NCBI RefSeq assembly: GCF_002836515.1
Contig: NZ_PJBC01000004.1
Span: 186,001 to 250,000, forward strand
Direction: 5' to 3'
Length of the DNA stretch: 64,000 nt
DNA from: Pseudomonas sp. Choline-02u-1
GTDB lineage: Bacteria > Pseudomonadota > Gammaproteobacteria > Pseudomonadales > Pseudomonadaceae
The translations under genes and the position numbers were made by a program. Every line of letters begins with the position of its first letter. Within the stretch, counting starts at the first letter, position 1. Positions 18,617 through 27,837 of this stretch are shown in pieces. The notes beneath the pieces were generated by a model. The model did not search any database. It saw nothing but the letters and a program-made list of their open reading frames with translations, and was not told where the DNA came from.

Positions 18617-19675
18617 ATGAGCCAGCTCATACCTGCTGACACGCAAGACCCGAAAGTCGATTCACTGCTGGGCGAACTGGGCGAGTTGATTCGCCAGGCG
18701 CGGCAAAAAGTGCTGCGCGCGGTTGATACGATTCAAGTGCAGACTTGCTGGCAGATCGGCCGGCATATTGTCGAATTCGAACAGAAGGGCGCTCAGCGTG
18801 CGGGCTATGGGAAGCAGCTGATTGGCCTACTGGCTAGGGACCTGACCGGGCAGTTCGGTAAAGGGTTTGATGAAACCAATTTGTGGAAGATGCGCCTGTT
18901 TTATCAAAAGTTTCCAATTCGAGACGCACTGCGTCCCGAATTGAGCTGGACCCATTACCGTCGCCTGCTACGCGTCGAAAACGAGAAAGGGCGCCTGTGG
19001 TACATGAACGAATGTGCCGACCTCAACTGGTCGAGCCGCGCCCTTGATCGGCAGATCCTGACGCTCTATTACGAGCGCCTGCTCATGAGTCAGGACAAAA
19101 CCGAAGTGGTCGAGGAAGCGACCACCAACATCAACGCGATGAAATGCAATCCACGGGAATTCATTCGCGATCCGGTCATGCTCGAATTCCTCGGCCTGCC
19201 CTCGGCGGGCAAAGTCAGGGAAAGCGGCCTCGAACAAGCTCTCATCGATCACCTGCAAAGCTTTCTGCTTGAACTGGGCAAAGGCTTCTCCTTTGTCGCT
19301 CGGCAACAACGCATGAGCACTGACGGCGTTGATCTCTACATCGATCTGGTGTTCTACAACTACCTGCTCAAGTGCTTCGTGATTATCGACCTCAAACGCG
19401 GCAAGCTCAGCGCCCGCGACGTCGGGCAGATGGACATGTATGTACGCATGTACGACGAGCTCAAGCGCAGCGAGGGCGACAAGCCGACTGTCGGCATCAT
19501 TCTGAGCGCCGAGAGCAACGACTCGGTTGCGCGTTATTCGATGCTCAAGGGCAATGAGCAACTGTTCGCCAGCAGTTACAAAACGATATTGCCGAGCGAA
19601 GAAGAGTTACGCGCCGAGCTGAACCGCGAACAGGCGCTGATTGAAGAACGCTTGCTCACCCAATCCGCTGAATAA
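18617..19675 (+). CDS. YhcG-like PDDEXK nuclease domain protein (DUF1016)
   Basis: 352 residues. The N-terminal helical DUF1016 part (residues about 10-170) includes VLRAVDTIQVQTCWQIGRHI and LARDLTGQFGKGF. The C-terminal PD-(D/E)XK-like part includes GVDLYIDLVFYN and VIIDLKRGKLSARDVGQMDMY, where Asp...Asp-x-Lys supply the likely active site. The family is widespread and sporadic, often near mobile or restriction genes, and its role is not settled. The ATG at 18617 is chosen; the frame is open back to 18008 without a good start. The gene stands alone and looks accessory. Confidence 0.85.
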   Translation: MSQLIPADTQDPKVDSLLGELGELIRQARQKVLRAVDTIQVQTCWQIGRHIVEFEQKGAQRAGYGKQLIGLLARDLTGQFGKGFDETNLWKMRLFYQKFPIRDALRPELSWTHYRRLLRVENEKGRLWYMNECADLNWSSRALDRQILTLYYERLLMSQDKTEVVEEATTNINAMKCNPREFIRDPVMLEFLGLPSAGKVRESGLEQALIDHLQSFLLELGKGFSFVARQQRMSTDGVDLYIDLVFYNYLLKCFVIIDLKRGKLSARDVGQMDMYVRMYDELKRSEGDKPTVGIILSAESNDSVARYSMLKGNEQLFASSYKTILPSEEELRAELNREQALIEERLLTQSAE

Positions 19676-19742
19676 ACCGGCTGGATTGTTCACAGGCACC
19701 ACTGAGACTATCGTTGGCAACTCTCCGCCGAGGTCACGCGCC

Positions 19743-20717
19743 ATGAGCAGTCAGCACACAACCGAACTGGAAGATGTGGAATTGAGCCAACCGGTTCTGA
19801 CTGCAAGCGAAGGTATTTCCTTCAAGGAAACCGCCGATGACGGCTATGCACTGGGCGGTTTCACCTGGCGCCACACCTCGCCCAACCCGCAACGCCCGGT
19901 GGTCATCATCAACGCCGCCACGTCCGTGCGTTGCCGTCACTACTCACGATTCGCGGCTTACCTGTTCAGCCATGGCTTCGACGTGATGACCTACGACTAC
20001 CGCGGCATCGGCGAATCGCGCCGCGCTTCGATCAAAGGCTTGAACGCGTCATGGACGGATTGGGGCGCACTGGATTTCGAAGCGATGCTCAAACGTGCGC
20101 AGCGGGAGTTTCCCGGGCAGCCGATCGATGTGGTCGGCCATAGCTTCGGCGGTTGCGCGGCGGGGCTCGCCGAATCCGGCAGAGTCATCCGACGGTTGGT
20201 CACTGTCGGCGCGCAGTTTGCGTACTGGCGCGATTACGCTCCCGAGCAGCGCTGGCGCATGTTGGGCAAATGGCATGTGGTCATGCCTTTGTTGACGCTG
20301 CTCTGCGGCTATTTCCCCGGCAAGCGGCTCGGCTGGCTGGAAGACACGCCAAATGGCGTTGTACACGACTGGAGCACGCCTGCCGCGCGGTTCGAACAGC
20401 GCCCGAGCGGTCGCGTTCTGATGCAGAAGACCGGTGCCCTGCCCTTCGCCAACGTCCATGCACAAACTCTGGCCATCAGCATCAGCGACGACCCTTACGG
20501 CACGATCCCGGCCATCGAACGCCTGCTCGACTACTTCAGCAACGCGGCAAAAACCCACCTGCGTATCGAGCCGCCGGACATCGGCGAGCAACAAGTCGGA
20601 CATTTCGCCTTTTTTCGCAGCGCATACCAAGCCACACTATGGCCCATCGCTCTGACCTGGCTGCAGACCGGCGCACTGGCCCCCGACACACCCGGACGGC
20701 AAGTCCCGCGCAGCTGA
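19743..20717 (+). CDS. Alpha/beta hydrolase
   Basis: 324 residues, cytosolic. The nucleophile elbow is Ser134 in VVGHSFGG; TYDYRGIGES is the segment after strand 4; and QVGHFAFF near the C-terminus probably carries the catalytic His. It resembles serine aminopeptidase/lysophospholipase-type hydrolases with a DYRG motif; the substrate is unknown. The ATG at 19743 follows a GAGG and fits the domain. The frame extends upstream to 19641 into the YhcG gene without support. Confidence 0.85.
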   Translation: MSSQHTTELEDVELSQPVLTASEGISFKETADDGYALGGFTWRHTSPNPQRPVVIINAATSVRCRHYSRFAAYLFSHGFDVMTYDYRGIGESRRASIKGLNASWTDWGALDFEAMLKRAQREFPGQPIDVVGHSFGGCAAGLAESGRVIRRLVTVGAQFAYWRDYAPEQRWRMLGKWHVVMPLLTLLCGYFPGKRLGWLEDTPNGVVHDWSTPAARFEQRPSGRVLMQKTGALPFANVHAQTLAISISDDPYGTIPAIERLLDYFSNAAKTHLRIEPPDIGEQQVGHFAFFRSAYQATLWPIALTWLQTGALAPDTPGRQVPRS

Positions 20718-20746
20718 GCCCTTCTCCACGCACGACGGAACACACC

Positions 20747-21160
20747 ATGGCCTCCGCCAACAAGCAGCAAAAACGCGCCGCCCGGGCCAAGACCAAGGCC
20801 AAGCAGAACCGCACCAAACGCGCCGAGACGCCGGTCGAACTGGACCCAAACGATGACCGCATCGACTTCGAATCGGTGGACCTGACCGAGCTGTTCAAGA
20901 AAATGATCGACGCCGAAAAGATCAGCCAGCAAGCGATGTGCAGCGCGTTCCTCGAAGACCCGCTGCTGGAACTGGTCTATGAGCAGGAAGGCGAAGAAGG
21001 CGCGATGGATTTCATCCTCGCCGCGCTGATCGAATATCGCCAGTGGTCGCAGGAAACCGACGAAGCCGGCGCGCTGGCGTGGATCGAATCCCCGGCCTTC
21101 CAGGCCGACTATGTAGCGGCGTCCGACGCGATCGCCGCACAAACCCAACAGAAGAACTGA
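20747..21160 (+). CDS. Unknown protein, first of a tandem paralogue pair
   Basis: 137 residues. A strongly basic N-terminus (NKQQKRAARAKTKAKQNRTK) is followed by an acidic helical domain of about 100 residues with DLTELFKKMIDAEK and ALIEYRQWSQETDE. The next gene has the same layout and clear local identity (MAS-NKQ-KRA start, FxKMxDAE, YRxWxxxxxxxxAxAW), so this is a recent-looking duplication. The basic tail could bind nucleic acid or ribosomes. No family recognised. It starts 29 bases after the hydrolase stop, so the three genes are probably co-transcribed. Confidence 0.8.
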   Translation: MASANKQQKRAARAKTKAKQNRTKRAETPVELDPNDDRIDFESVDLTELFKKMIDAEKISQQAMCSAFLEDPLLELVYEQEGEEGAMDFILAALIEYRQWSQETDEAGALAWIESPAFQADYVAASDAIAAQTQQKN

Positions 21161-21166
21161 GTTCCC

Positions 21167-21619
21167 ATGGCATCCCTGAACAAGCAACACAAACGCGCCA
21201 AACGCGCCAAGGTCAAAGCCAAGCAAATCCGCATGGTCGGTCGTAAACCGCTGGATCAGGACGAAGACCTCGGCCACCTCGCCGAGCCGATCCCGGAATA
21301 CACCCTGGCGATGTTCAGCAAAATGCGCGACGCCGAAGCCGTCAGCCGCAACGACATGCTGCTGACGCTGCTGCGCGAACTGGCCTTCATCATCGTCGAC
21401 CATCCTGAACTGCTGGACATGGAAAACGCCGACAACGAAGGCATGGCCGCCACCCACCTGGCCGCCGACATGCTCATCGACTACCGCATGTGGGCCGACG
21501 GCATGACGATCGAAGAAGCCCAGGCCTGGCTGAGCGAACCGCAGTTCATCACCGATTTCGGGGTGGCGCTGGATGCTTATGGCAAATCAGTGGACTCGCC
21601 GGAAGAAAAGAGCGAATAA
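21167..21619 (+). CDS. Unknown protein, second of a tandem paralogue pair
   Basis: 150 residues, starting 6 bases after its paralogue. A basic N-terminus (NKQHKRAKRAKVKAKQIR) leads to the shared helical domain with FSKMRDAEAVSRNDMLLTLL and DYRMWADGMTIEEAQAW. Compared with the first copy it has a Pro/Glu-rich linker (PLDQDEDLGHLAEPIPEYT) and an acidic tail. Function unknown. A terminator follows. Confidence 0.8.
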   Translation: MASLNKQHKRAKRAKVKAKQIRMVGRKPLDQDEDLGHLAEPIPEYTLAMFSKMRDAEAVSRNDMLLTLLRELAFIIVDHPELLDMENADNEGMAATHLAADMLIDYRMWADGMTIEEAQAWLSEPQFITDFGVALDAYGKSVDSPEEKSE

Positions 21620-21636
21620 ATCCTGCGCAGAAACAA

Positions 21637-21673
21637 AAACGGCCGCTCGTCATCCCTGACAGCGGCCGTTTTC
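21637..21673. terminator. Bidirectional terminator
   Basis: AACGGCCGCT and AGCGGCCGTT arms with flanking A and T runs, between the convergent stops at 21619 and 21691. Confidence 0.85.
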
Positions 21674-21690
21674 ACATCACGCGTTGCGAC

Positions 21691-23082
21691 TCAGTTCAAC
21701 ACCACCGCACCACGCTTTTCCAGCTTGCGACGGCGCGATACCAGCAGGCCGGCAGCCACCACCAGCAGGCTCAGCAGGCCGGTGGCGAGGATTTCCACGC
21801 GATGGGCTTCCTGGAACAGCATGATGGTCAGCGCCGCGACGATGAAGATGATCACCGCCCAGGTCAGGCCCGGGAACAGCCACATGCTGAAGACGATCTT
21901 CTCGCCGCGCGCCATGCGCTGTTTGCGCATACGCAGTTGCGAGAAGGCGATCACCAGATACACCAGCAGCGCGATGGCGCCGGAGCTGGCCAGGAGGAAT
22001 TCGAACACCGCGGCCGGCGCCACGTAGTTGGCGAAAGTGCAGAGGAACGCGGCGCCGGTCGACAACATCACCGCCCAGTAAGGCGTCCCGCTTTTGTTGG
22101 TGCGGGTCGACATGGCCGGGGCATCGCCGCGCTTGCCGAGCGAGAACAGCATGCGCGAAGACGTGTACAGCGCCGAGTTCAGGCAACTGGTCACCGCGAC
22201 CAGCACGACGATATCGACGATCATCTTGGCGTTCGGGATGCCCATGCGCTCAAGTACGGTCTGGTAGGAACCCAGGTTGGCCAGCGTAGGATCGTTCCAG
22301 GGCACCAGCGCCACGACGATGAAGATCGACACCAGATAGAAAAGGCCGATCCGCCAGATCACCGAGTTGGTCGCTTTGGAGATCTGCTTGCCCGGGTCTT
22401 TCGATTCCGCCGCCGCGATGGTGACGATTTCGGTGCCCATGAACGAGAACATGGTGGTCAGGATCGCGCCCAATACAGCGCCCATGCCATTAGGCAGGAA
22501 GCCACCGCTGTCGAACAGATGCGACACACCGCTGACCTGACTGGTCGGCAGGAAGCCAAAAATCGCCGCCAGCCCGAGGCCGATGAAGCCGATGATCGCC
22601 AGCACTTTGATCAGGGCGAACCAGAACTCGAATTCGCCGTAGTTCTTCACGCTGAACAGGTTGGTCACGGTCAGCAGCATGGTGATGACCAGAGCGAAGG
22701 CCCAAATGTCCACGCCCGGGAACCATGCGTGGAGGATGGTTGCGGCGGCATTGGCCTCCAGCGGAATCACCAGCACCCAGAACCACCAGTACAACCAGCC
22801 GATGGTGAAACCGGCCCAGTGGCCGATCGCGCGGTCAGCGTAAGTCGAGAACGAACCGGTGTCCGGCGAGGCGACGGCCATTTCGCCGAGCATGCGCATC
22901 ACCAGCACCACCAGAGTACCGGCGGCGGCGTAAGCCAGCAGCACGGCCGGGCCGGCGGCAGCAATGGCGTGGCCGGAGCCGACAAACAGACCGGCGCCGA
23001 TCACACCGGCGATCGACAACATGGTCACATGACGCGGTTTGAGCCCCTGTTCGAGGCCAGTGGAGCTTGGGGTACTGCTCAT
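21691..23082 (-). CDS. Amino acid permease, GABA permease (GabP)-like
   Basis: 463 residues, about 12 membrane helices, APC superfamily, amino acid transporter (AAT) subgroup. The N-terminus LKPRHVTMLSIAGVIGAGLFVGSG is the consensus first helix (helix 1 with its glycine-rich break). The segment GTEIVTIAAAESKDP in the middle is characteristic of AAT members such as GabP. GABA is the best guess, but proline, lysine or other substrates are possible. It is divergent from the polar amino acid ABC transporter at 23626. Confidence 0.85.
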   Translation of the reverse strand: MSSTPSSTGLEQGLKPRHVTMLSIAGVIGAGLFVGSGHAIAAAGPAVLLAYAAAGTLVVLVMRMLGEMAVASPDTGSFSTYADRAIGHWAGFTIGWLYWWFWVLVIPLEANAAATILHAWFPGVDIWAFALVITMLLTVTNLFSVKNYGEFEFWFALIKVLAIIGFIGLGLAAIFGFLPTSQVSGVSHLFDSGGFLPNGMGAVLGAILTTMFSFMGTEIVTIAAAESKDPGKQISKATNSVIWRIGLFYLVSIFIVVALVPWNDPTLANLGSYQTVLERMGIPNAKMIVDIVVLVAVTSCLNSALYTSSRMLFSLGKRGDAPAMSTRTNKSGTPYWAVMLSTGAAFLCTFANYVAPAAVFEFLLASSGAIALLVYLVIAFSQLRMRKQRMARGEKIVFSMWLFPGLTWAVIIFIVAALTIMLFQEAHRVEILATGLLSLLVVAAGLLVSRRRKLEKRGAVVLN

Positions 23083-23625
23083 AGAGACTACCTTTGCAAG
23101 GAAAGCGAGTGCATCCGGCCGGTCTGAAAAATTCTTTCTCGTAAAAAGAATCCAACGGGCTGTTCCTTATTCTGCACGCAATATTTGCGCCAAAATGTTT
23201 CAAGTCCTTGGGGGCCGGGGGTTACGACATCCGATGCAAGTCCTTGAGTTTAATGGCTATTCGCCAGAGCGTTACCCGGCGACTCACTTTAAGGACAAAT
23301 CAGCGCACCAGAAACACACAGAAAAAGTGTGTGTCGCACAGAAAAAGGGCGAATAAGGAACGTTCAGCCGGATAGCGCTTCCAACACCCCGCCAAAGCTG
23401 GCAACATCGCGCCTTTTTTTACGCGGCACCCAAGGGTTTGCACGTCAAACACCCGTTCGGTTGTTGATGGGGCGACAGTCTGCTGCGCCGATGCGACAAC
23501 CCGCCACCTGCCACCCGTTTACCGCTCGTAGCGCTGTTGGCTGCCATTGAAACGCTATGCTAGCTTGGCCGCCTCGCCAGGAAGGCCCGCCAACAGCAGG
23601 AGCGCAACATATATGAGGAACGCAC
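23083..23625. other. Divergent intergenic region, gabP-like / ABC transporter
   Basis: 543 bases without a convincing gene. It must hold both promoters. A near-direct repeat (CACAGAAAAAG at about 23315 and GCACAGAAAAAG at about 23336) lies near the middle. The translation signal of the ABC ATPase is GAGG shortly before the ATG at 23626. No sigma-54 motif with correct GG-N10-GC spacing was found. Confidence 0.5.
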
Positions 23626-24399
23626 ATGGCTGAGGCCACGCCCGCGCTTGAAATCCGCAACTTGCACAAACGCTACGGACAGCTTGAGGTGCTCAAAGGC
23701 ATCTCGCTGACCGCCCGCGACGGCGACGTGATCTCGATCCTCGGCTCTTCCGGTTCCGGCAAGTCCACGTTCCTGCGTTGCATCAACCTGCTGGAAAACC
23801 CCCACCAGGGCCAGATCCTGGTGGCTGGTGAAGAACTCAAGCTCAAAGCCGCCAAAAATGGGGAACTGGTTGCCGCCGACGGCAAGCAGATCAATCGCCT
23901 GCGCTCGGAGATTGGTTTTGTATTTCAAAACTTTAATCTGTGGCCGCACATGAGCGTGCTCGACAATGTCATCGAAGCCCCGCGCCGCGTGCTCGGCCAG
24001 AGCAAGGCCGAGGCCATCGAAGTTGCCGAAGCCCTGCTGGCCAAGGTCGGCATCGCCGACAAGCGCCACGCCTACCCGGCGCAATTGTCCGGTGGCCAGC
24101 AACAGCGCGCAGCCATCGCCCGCACACTGGCGATGCAGCCGAAAGTGATCCTGTTCGACGAACCCACCTCCGCGCTTGACCCGGAAATGGTTCAGGAAGT
24201 ACTTAGTGTCATCCGCGCATTGGCCGAAGAAGGCCGCACCATGCTGCTCGTGACCCACGAAATGGGCTTCGCCCGTCAGGTCTCCAGCGAAGTGGTGTTC
24301 CTTCATCAGGGCCTTATAGAAGAGCAAGGATCGCCACAGCAGGTGTTCGACAACCCGCTTTCGGCGCGCTGCAAACAATTCATGTCCAGCAACCGCTAA
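23626..24399 (+). CDS. Polar amino acid ABC transporter, ATP-binding protein
   Basis: 257 residues, HisP/GlnQ/AotP type. Walker A GSSGSGKST, Q-loop FVFQNFNLWPHM, signature LSGGQQQRAAIAR, Walker B VILFDEPTSALDP and the switch His in LLVTHEMGF are all intact. First gene of a four-gene set (ATPase, binding protein, two permeases). The similarity is to basic amino acid importers (lysine/arginine/ornithine/histidine), so that substrate class is inferred. Confidence 0.95.
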   Translation: MAEATPALEIRNLHKRYGQLEVLKGISLTARDGDVISILGSSGSGKSTFLRCINLLENPHQGQILVAGEELKLKAAKNGELVAADGKQINRLRSEIGFVFQNFNLWPHMSVLDNVIEAPRRVLGQSKAEAIEVAEALLAKVGIADKRHAYPAQLSGGQQQRAAIARTLAMQPKVILFDEPTSALDPEMVQEVLSVIRALAEEGRTMLLVTHEMGFARQVSSEVVFLHQGLIEEQGSPQQVFDNPLSARCKQFMSSNR

Positions 24400-24412
24400 C
24401 GGAGCAACATGC

Positions 24413-25165
24413 ATGCAGAATTTCAAGAAGGTCTTTCTCGCCGCCGCCGTCACCCTCGCGTTCAGCGCCGGTGCCATGGCTGAAACCCTGAAGATGGGCA
24501 TCGAAGCGGCCTACCCGCCGTTCAACAATAAAGACGCCAGCGGTCAGGTGGTCGGCTTCGACAAGGAAATCGGCGACGCCCTGTGCGCGAAGATGAAAGC
24601 CGAATGCTCGGTCGTCACCTCTGACTGGGACGGCATCATTCCGGCCCTGAACGCGAAGAAATTCGACTTCCTGATCTCCTCGCTGTCGATCACCGAAGAG
24701 CGCAAGGCCGCGGTGGACTTCACCGACCCGTACTACTCGAACAAACTGCAGTTCATCGCGCCGAAAAATGTCGACTTCAAAACCGACAAGGACTCGCTCA
24801 AAGGCAAGAAGATCGGCACCCAGCGTGCGACGCTGGCGGGCACCTGGCTGGAAGACACCTACGGTGATGACATCTCGGTCAGCCTCTACGACACCCAGGA
24901 AAACGCCTACCTCGACCTGACATCCGGTCGTGTCGACGCGATCCTCGCCGACAAGTACGCCAACTATGACTGGCTGAAAACCGACGCCGGCAAGAACTAC
25001 GAGTTCAAAGGCGACCCGGTGGTGGAAAGCGACAAGATCGGCATCGCGGTGCGCAAGGGTGACAACGAGCTGCGCAACAAGCTGAACGCCGCACTGAAGG
25101 AAATCGTCGCTGACGGTACCTACAAAAAAATCAACGACAAGTATTTTCCGTTCAGCATCTATTGA
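24413..25165 (+). CDS. Polar (probably basic) amino acid ABC transporter, periplasmic binding protein
   Basis: 250 residues. The signal peptide ends at AMA (residue 23). The mature protein starts ETLKMGIEAAYPPFN and carries the LAO/HisJ hallmarks VGFDKEIGDALCAKM, WDGIIPALNAKKFD and ISSLSITEERKAAVDFT. A two-Cys pattern (CAKMKAEC) as in HisJ-type proteins suggests a disulfide. The ligand is likely Lys/Arg/Orn/His by family. It starts 13 bases after the ATPase gene and is followed by a 77-base gap, which may contain an mRNA-stabilising structure allowing excess of this subunit. Confidence 0.94.
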   Translation: MQNFKKVFLAAAVTLAFSAGAMAETLKMGIEAAYPPFNNKDASGQVVGFDKEIGDALCAKMKAECSVVTSDWDGIIPALNAKKFDFLISSLSITEERKAAVDFTDPYYSNKLQFIAPKNVDFKTDKDSLKGKKIGTQRATLAGTWLEDTYGDDISVSLYDTQENAYLDLTSGRVDAILADKYANYDWLKTDAGKNYEFKGDPVVESDKIGIAVRKGDNELRNKLNAALKEIVADGTYKKINDKYFPFSIY

Positions 25166-25242
25166 TCTGACCTGTGGGACCGGCGCCGTGATCAAGCGAC
25201 GCCGACTCCCGACTTTGCCTCCCGCAATTTGAACAGAAACCC

Positions 25243-25938
25243 ATGATTATCGACCTCTACGGATTCGGCCCGGCGCTTGCCGCTGGTGCGCTGATGACCG
25301 TCCAACTGGCCCTGACCGCACTGTGCCTGGGCCTGGTGCTCGGCCTGCTCGGCGCCTTGGCCAAAACTTCTCCGTACAAGCCGCTGCAGTGGCTTGGCGG
25401 CATCTATTCGACGCTGGTGCGCGGCGTCCCGGAATTACTCTGGGTGCTGTTGATCTACTTCGGTACGGTCAACCTGATGCGCGCGCTCGGTGAATACTTC
25501 GGCAATCCCGACTTGCAACTCAATGCCTTCGCCGCCGGCGTGATCGCCCTGGGCCTTTGCTTCGGCGCCTACGCCACGGAAGTATTTCGCGGCGCGATTC
25601 TCGCCATTCCCAAGGGCCATCGTGAGGCCGGCCAGGCCCTGGGCCTGTCGAAATGGCGCATTTTTACCCGGTTGATCATGCCGCAGATGTGGCGCATCGC
25701 CCTGCCGGGCCTGGGCAATCTGTTCATGATCCTGATGAAAGACACCGCGCTGGTTTCTGTTATCGGCCTGGAAGAAATCATGCGTCACGCGCAGATCGGC
25801 GTGACTGTGTCGAAACAGCCGTTCACCTTTTATATGGTTGCGGCCGTCATGTATCTGGGCCTGACGGTGCTGGCGATGACCGGCATGCACTTCCTGGAAA
25901 AACGCGCCGCACGCGGCTTTGCGAGGAGCGCTCAGTGA
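25243..25938 (+). CDS. Polar amino acid ABC transporter, permease (HisQ-like)
   Basis: 231 residues, five predicted helices, with the EAA loop GHREAGQALGLSKWRIFTRL that contacts the ATPase. The N-terminal segment YGFGPALAAGALMTVQLAL and LVRGVPELLWVLLIYFG are typical of HisQ/ArtQ-type subunits. Its TGA overlaps the GTG start of the next permease. Confidence 0.94.
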   Translation: MIIDLYGFGPALAAGALMTVQLALTALCLGLVLGLLGALAKTSPYKPLQWLGGIYSTLVRGVPELLWVLLIYFGTVNLMRALGEYFGNPDLQLNAFAAGVIALGLCFGAYATEVFRGAILAIPKGHREAGQALGLSKWRIFTRLIMPQMWRIALPGLGNLFMILMKDTALVSVIGLEEIMRHAQIGVTVSKQPFTFYMVAAVMYLGLTVLAMTGMHFLEKRAARGFARSAQ

Positions 25939-26624
25939 ACTGGGAAGTGATCATCAAGTGGCTGCCGAAACTGGCGCAAGGCGCGACGCTGACGCTGGAA
26001 CTGGTCGCCATCGCTGTCATCGCCGGCCTGCTGCTCGCCATTCCGCTGGGCATCGCCCGCTCTTCGAAACGCTGGTACGTGCGCTCGCTGCCATACGCGT
26101 ACATCTTCTTTTTCCGTGGCACGCCGCTGCTGGTGCAGCTGTTTCTGGTCTATTACGGCCTGGCGCAGTTCGACGCCGTGCGTGAAAGCGCTTTGTGGCC
26201 GTACCTGCGCGATCCGTTCTGGTGTGCGACGGTGACCATGACACTGCACACGGCGGCGTACATCGCCGAGATTCTGCGCGGCGCGATACAAGCAATTCCG
26301 CCGGGCGAAATCGAAGCCGCGCGGGCCTTGGGCATGTCCAGGCCGAAAGCGATGTTCTACATTATCCTGCCCCGGGCAGCGCGCATCGGCCTGCCGGCCT
26401 ACAGCAACGAAGTGATCCTGATGCTCAAGGCCAGCGCGCTGGCGAGCACCGTGACCCTGCTGGAATTGACCGGCATGGCCCGCACAATCATCGCTCGCAC
26501 CTACTTGCCGGTGGAAATCTTCTTCGCCGCCGGCGTGTTCTATCTGGTCATGGCTTACGTGCTGGTTCGCGGCTTCAAGCTGCTGGAGCGCTGGCTGCGC
26601 GTCGATGCCTGCCAGGGCCGCTGA
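25935..26624 (+). CDS. Polar amino acid ABC transporter, permease (HisM-like)
   Basis: 229 residues, the second membrane subunit, with helices starting at LAQGATLTLELVAIAVIAG and the EAA loop GEIEAARALGMSRPKA. It begins at a GTG overlapping the upstream stop (GTGA); the longer frame back to 25653 lies antiphase inside the previous permease gene. Its 3' end overlaps the start of the methyltransferase gene by 20 bases. Confidence 0.94.
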   Translation: MNWEVIIKWLPKLAQGATLTLELVAIAVIAGLLLAIPLGIARSSKRWYVRSLPYAYIFFFRGTPLLVQLFLVYYGLAQFDAVRESALWPYLRDPFWCATVTMTLHTAAYIAEILRGAIQAIPPGEIEAARALGMSRPKAMFYIILPRAARIGLPAYSNEVILMLKASALASTVTLLELTGMARTIIARTYLPVEIFFAAGVFYLVMAYVLVRGFKLLERWLRVDACQGR

Positions 26625-27837
26625 AACTTCCCACGTGCTGACGGGCGAGGACTTACTCGCCCGTTTCACGGCGCTGAATACTTTTCTGATTGAACATCAG
26701 GCGCTGTGGAAACCTCGGCCGTTCACGCATCTTTCGCTTGCCTGGGAAGCGTCCTACCCGGCCTTGTCGTCGTGGCTGCGCGAGCGATCGCTGGAAGATG
26801 CGGAACGCGCGCATAACCATCCCGCTGATCTTGTCGATGCGCCTGAGCCGTTTGCTTCATTGGCGACGTTGTCGGCGAAGTTGAGCGCGGTCGGTGAGTT
26901 GCCTTCACATGTGCTGGAAAACGCTGGTCATCGATTGAATGTCGATGTGCCTGGACGCAAGTGGCAGCAGATCGAGGCGTTTGCCAGTCGGTTGTCGTTC
27001 GCCGCGCAGCCCACGCATTGGCTGGACTGGTGCTCGGGCAAAGGGCACCTGGGGCGGCGCTTACTGGGTGAAGGGCAGCAACTGACCTGCGTGGAGTACG
27101 ATCCGGCTTTGGTCATCAGCGGCCAGACGTTGAGCCAGCGTCATCATCTGCACGCTTTGCATGTTGAACAGGATGTTCTGGCAGCAGACGCAGCGACCGT
27201 TTTAAGCGCTCGACACACCCCCGTCGCCCTGCACGCCTGCGGCGATCTGCACGTACGCCTGATGCAATTGGCGAGTGCCGCCGAATGTCGGCAAATGGCA
27301 ATCGCGCCCTGCTGTTACAACCGCATCAGTCGCAGCGAGTACCAGGCATTGTCCTCAGCGGGTTTGCGATCCGCCCTACAGCTATCGCTCGAAGACCTGG
27401 CGCTGCCGATGAGCGAAACCGTCACCGCCGGTGCACGAGTTCGACGCCAGCGCGACACCTCCATGGCACGACGCCTGGGGTTTGATCTGCTGCAACGGCA
27501 AGTGCGCGGCGTAAATGAATACCTGCCAACCCCATCCCTGCCCAGCGCCTGGCTGGACAAACCCTTCGCTGACTACTGTCGCGATCTGGCAGCGCTGAAA
27601 GAGTTATCCACAACGGGCACGCCCGACTGGCAGGCGCTGGAAGCCGCCGGCTGGCAGCGGTTGGCCGAAGTCCGGAACCTCGAATTACTCCGCGGGCTGT
27701 TCCGACGGCCACTGGAGCTTTGGTTGAATCTTGATCGAGCGCTGTTTCTCACCGAGCAAGGATATGACGTGCGCCTCGGCATCTTTTGCCAATCAATGCT
27801 CACACCACGCAACTTACTGCTGCTGGCCGAGCGTTGA
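26605..27837 (+). CDS. SAM-dependent methyltransferase (Methyltransf_32 / GSTCD-like)
   Basis: 410 residues, cytosolic. The SAM-binding core is visible: DWCSGKGHLGRRLL (motif I), CVEYDPALV, then LHACGDLHVRLM and the family marker IAPCCYNRIS. This layout (motif I with SGKG, later HxCG and CCY) matches Methyltransf_32 proteins related to the methyltransferase part of human GSTCD, whose substrate is unclear. It overlaps the permease gene by 20 bases, so it may be expressed with the transporter, though a functional link is not evident. Confidence 0.8.
   Translation: MPARAAETSHVLTGEDLLARFTALNTFLIEHQALWKPRPFTHLSLAWEASYPALSSWLRERSLEDAERAHNHPADLVDAPEPFASLATLSAKLSAVGELPSHVLENAGHRLNVDVPGRKWQQIEAFASRLSFAAQPTHWLDWCSGKGHLGRRLLGEGQQLTCVEYDPALVISGQTLSQRHHLHALHVEQDVLAADAATVLSARHTPVALHACGDLHVRLMQLASAAECRQMAIAPCCYNRISRSEYQALSSAGLRSALQLSLEDLALPMSETVTAGARVRRQRDTSMARRLGFDLLQRQVRGVNEYLPTPSLPSAWLDKPFADYCRDLAALKELSTTGTPDWQALEAAGWQRLAEVRNLELLRGLFRRPLELWLNLDRALFLTEQGYDVRLGIFCQSMLTPRNLLLLAER

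Noticed and set aside
21490..23127. 545-codon plus-strand open frame over the permease gene
   Set aside because: Its His/Asp/Arg-rich translation is the antisense of a membrane protein; the GabP-like gene on the other strand has clear helices.
23401..23440. Sigma-54 promoter (GGCAC...TTGC)
   Set aside because: GG and GC are 13 bases apart instead of 10, so the spacing does not fit.
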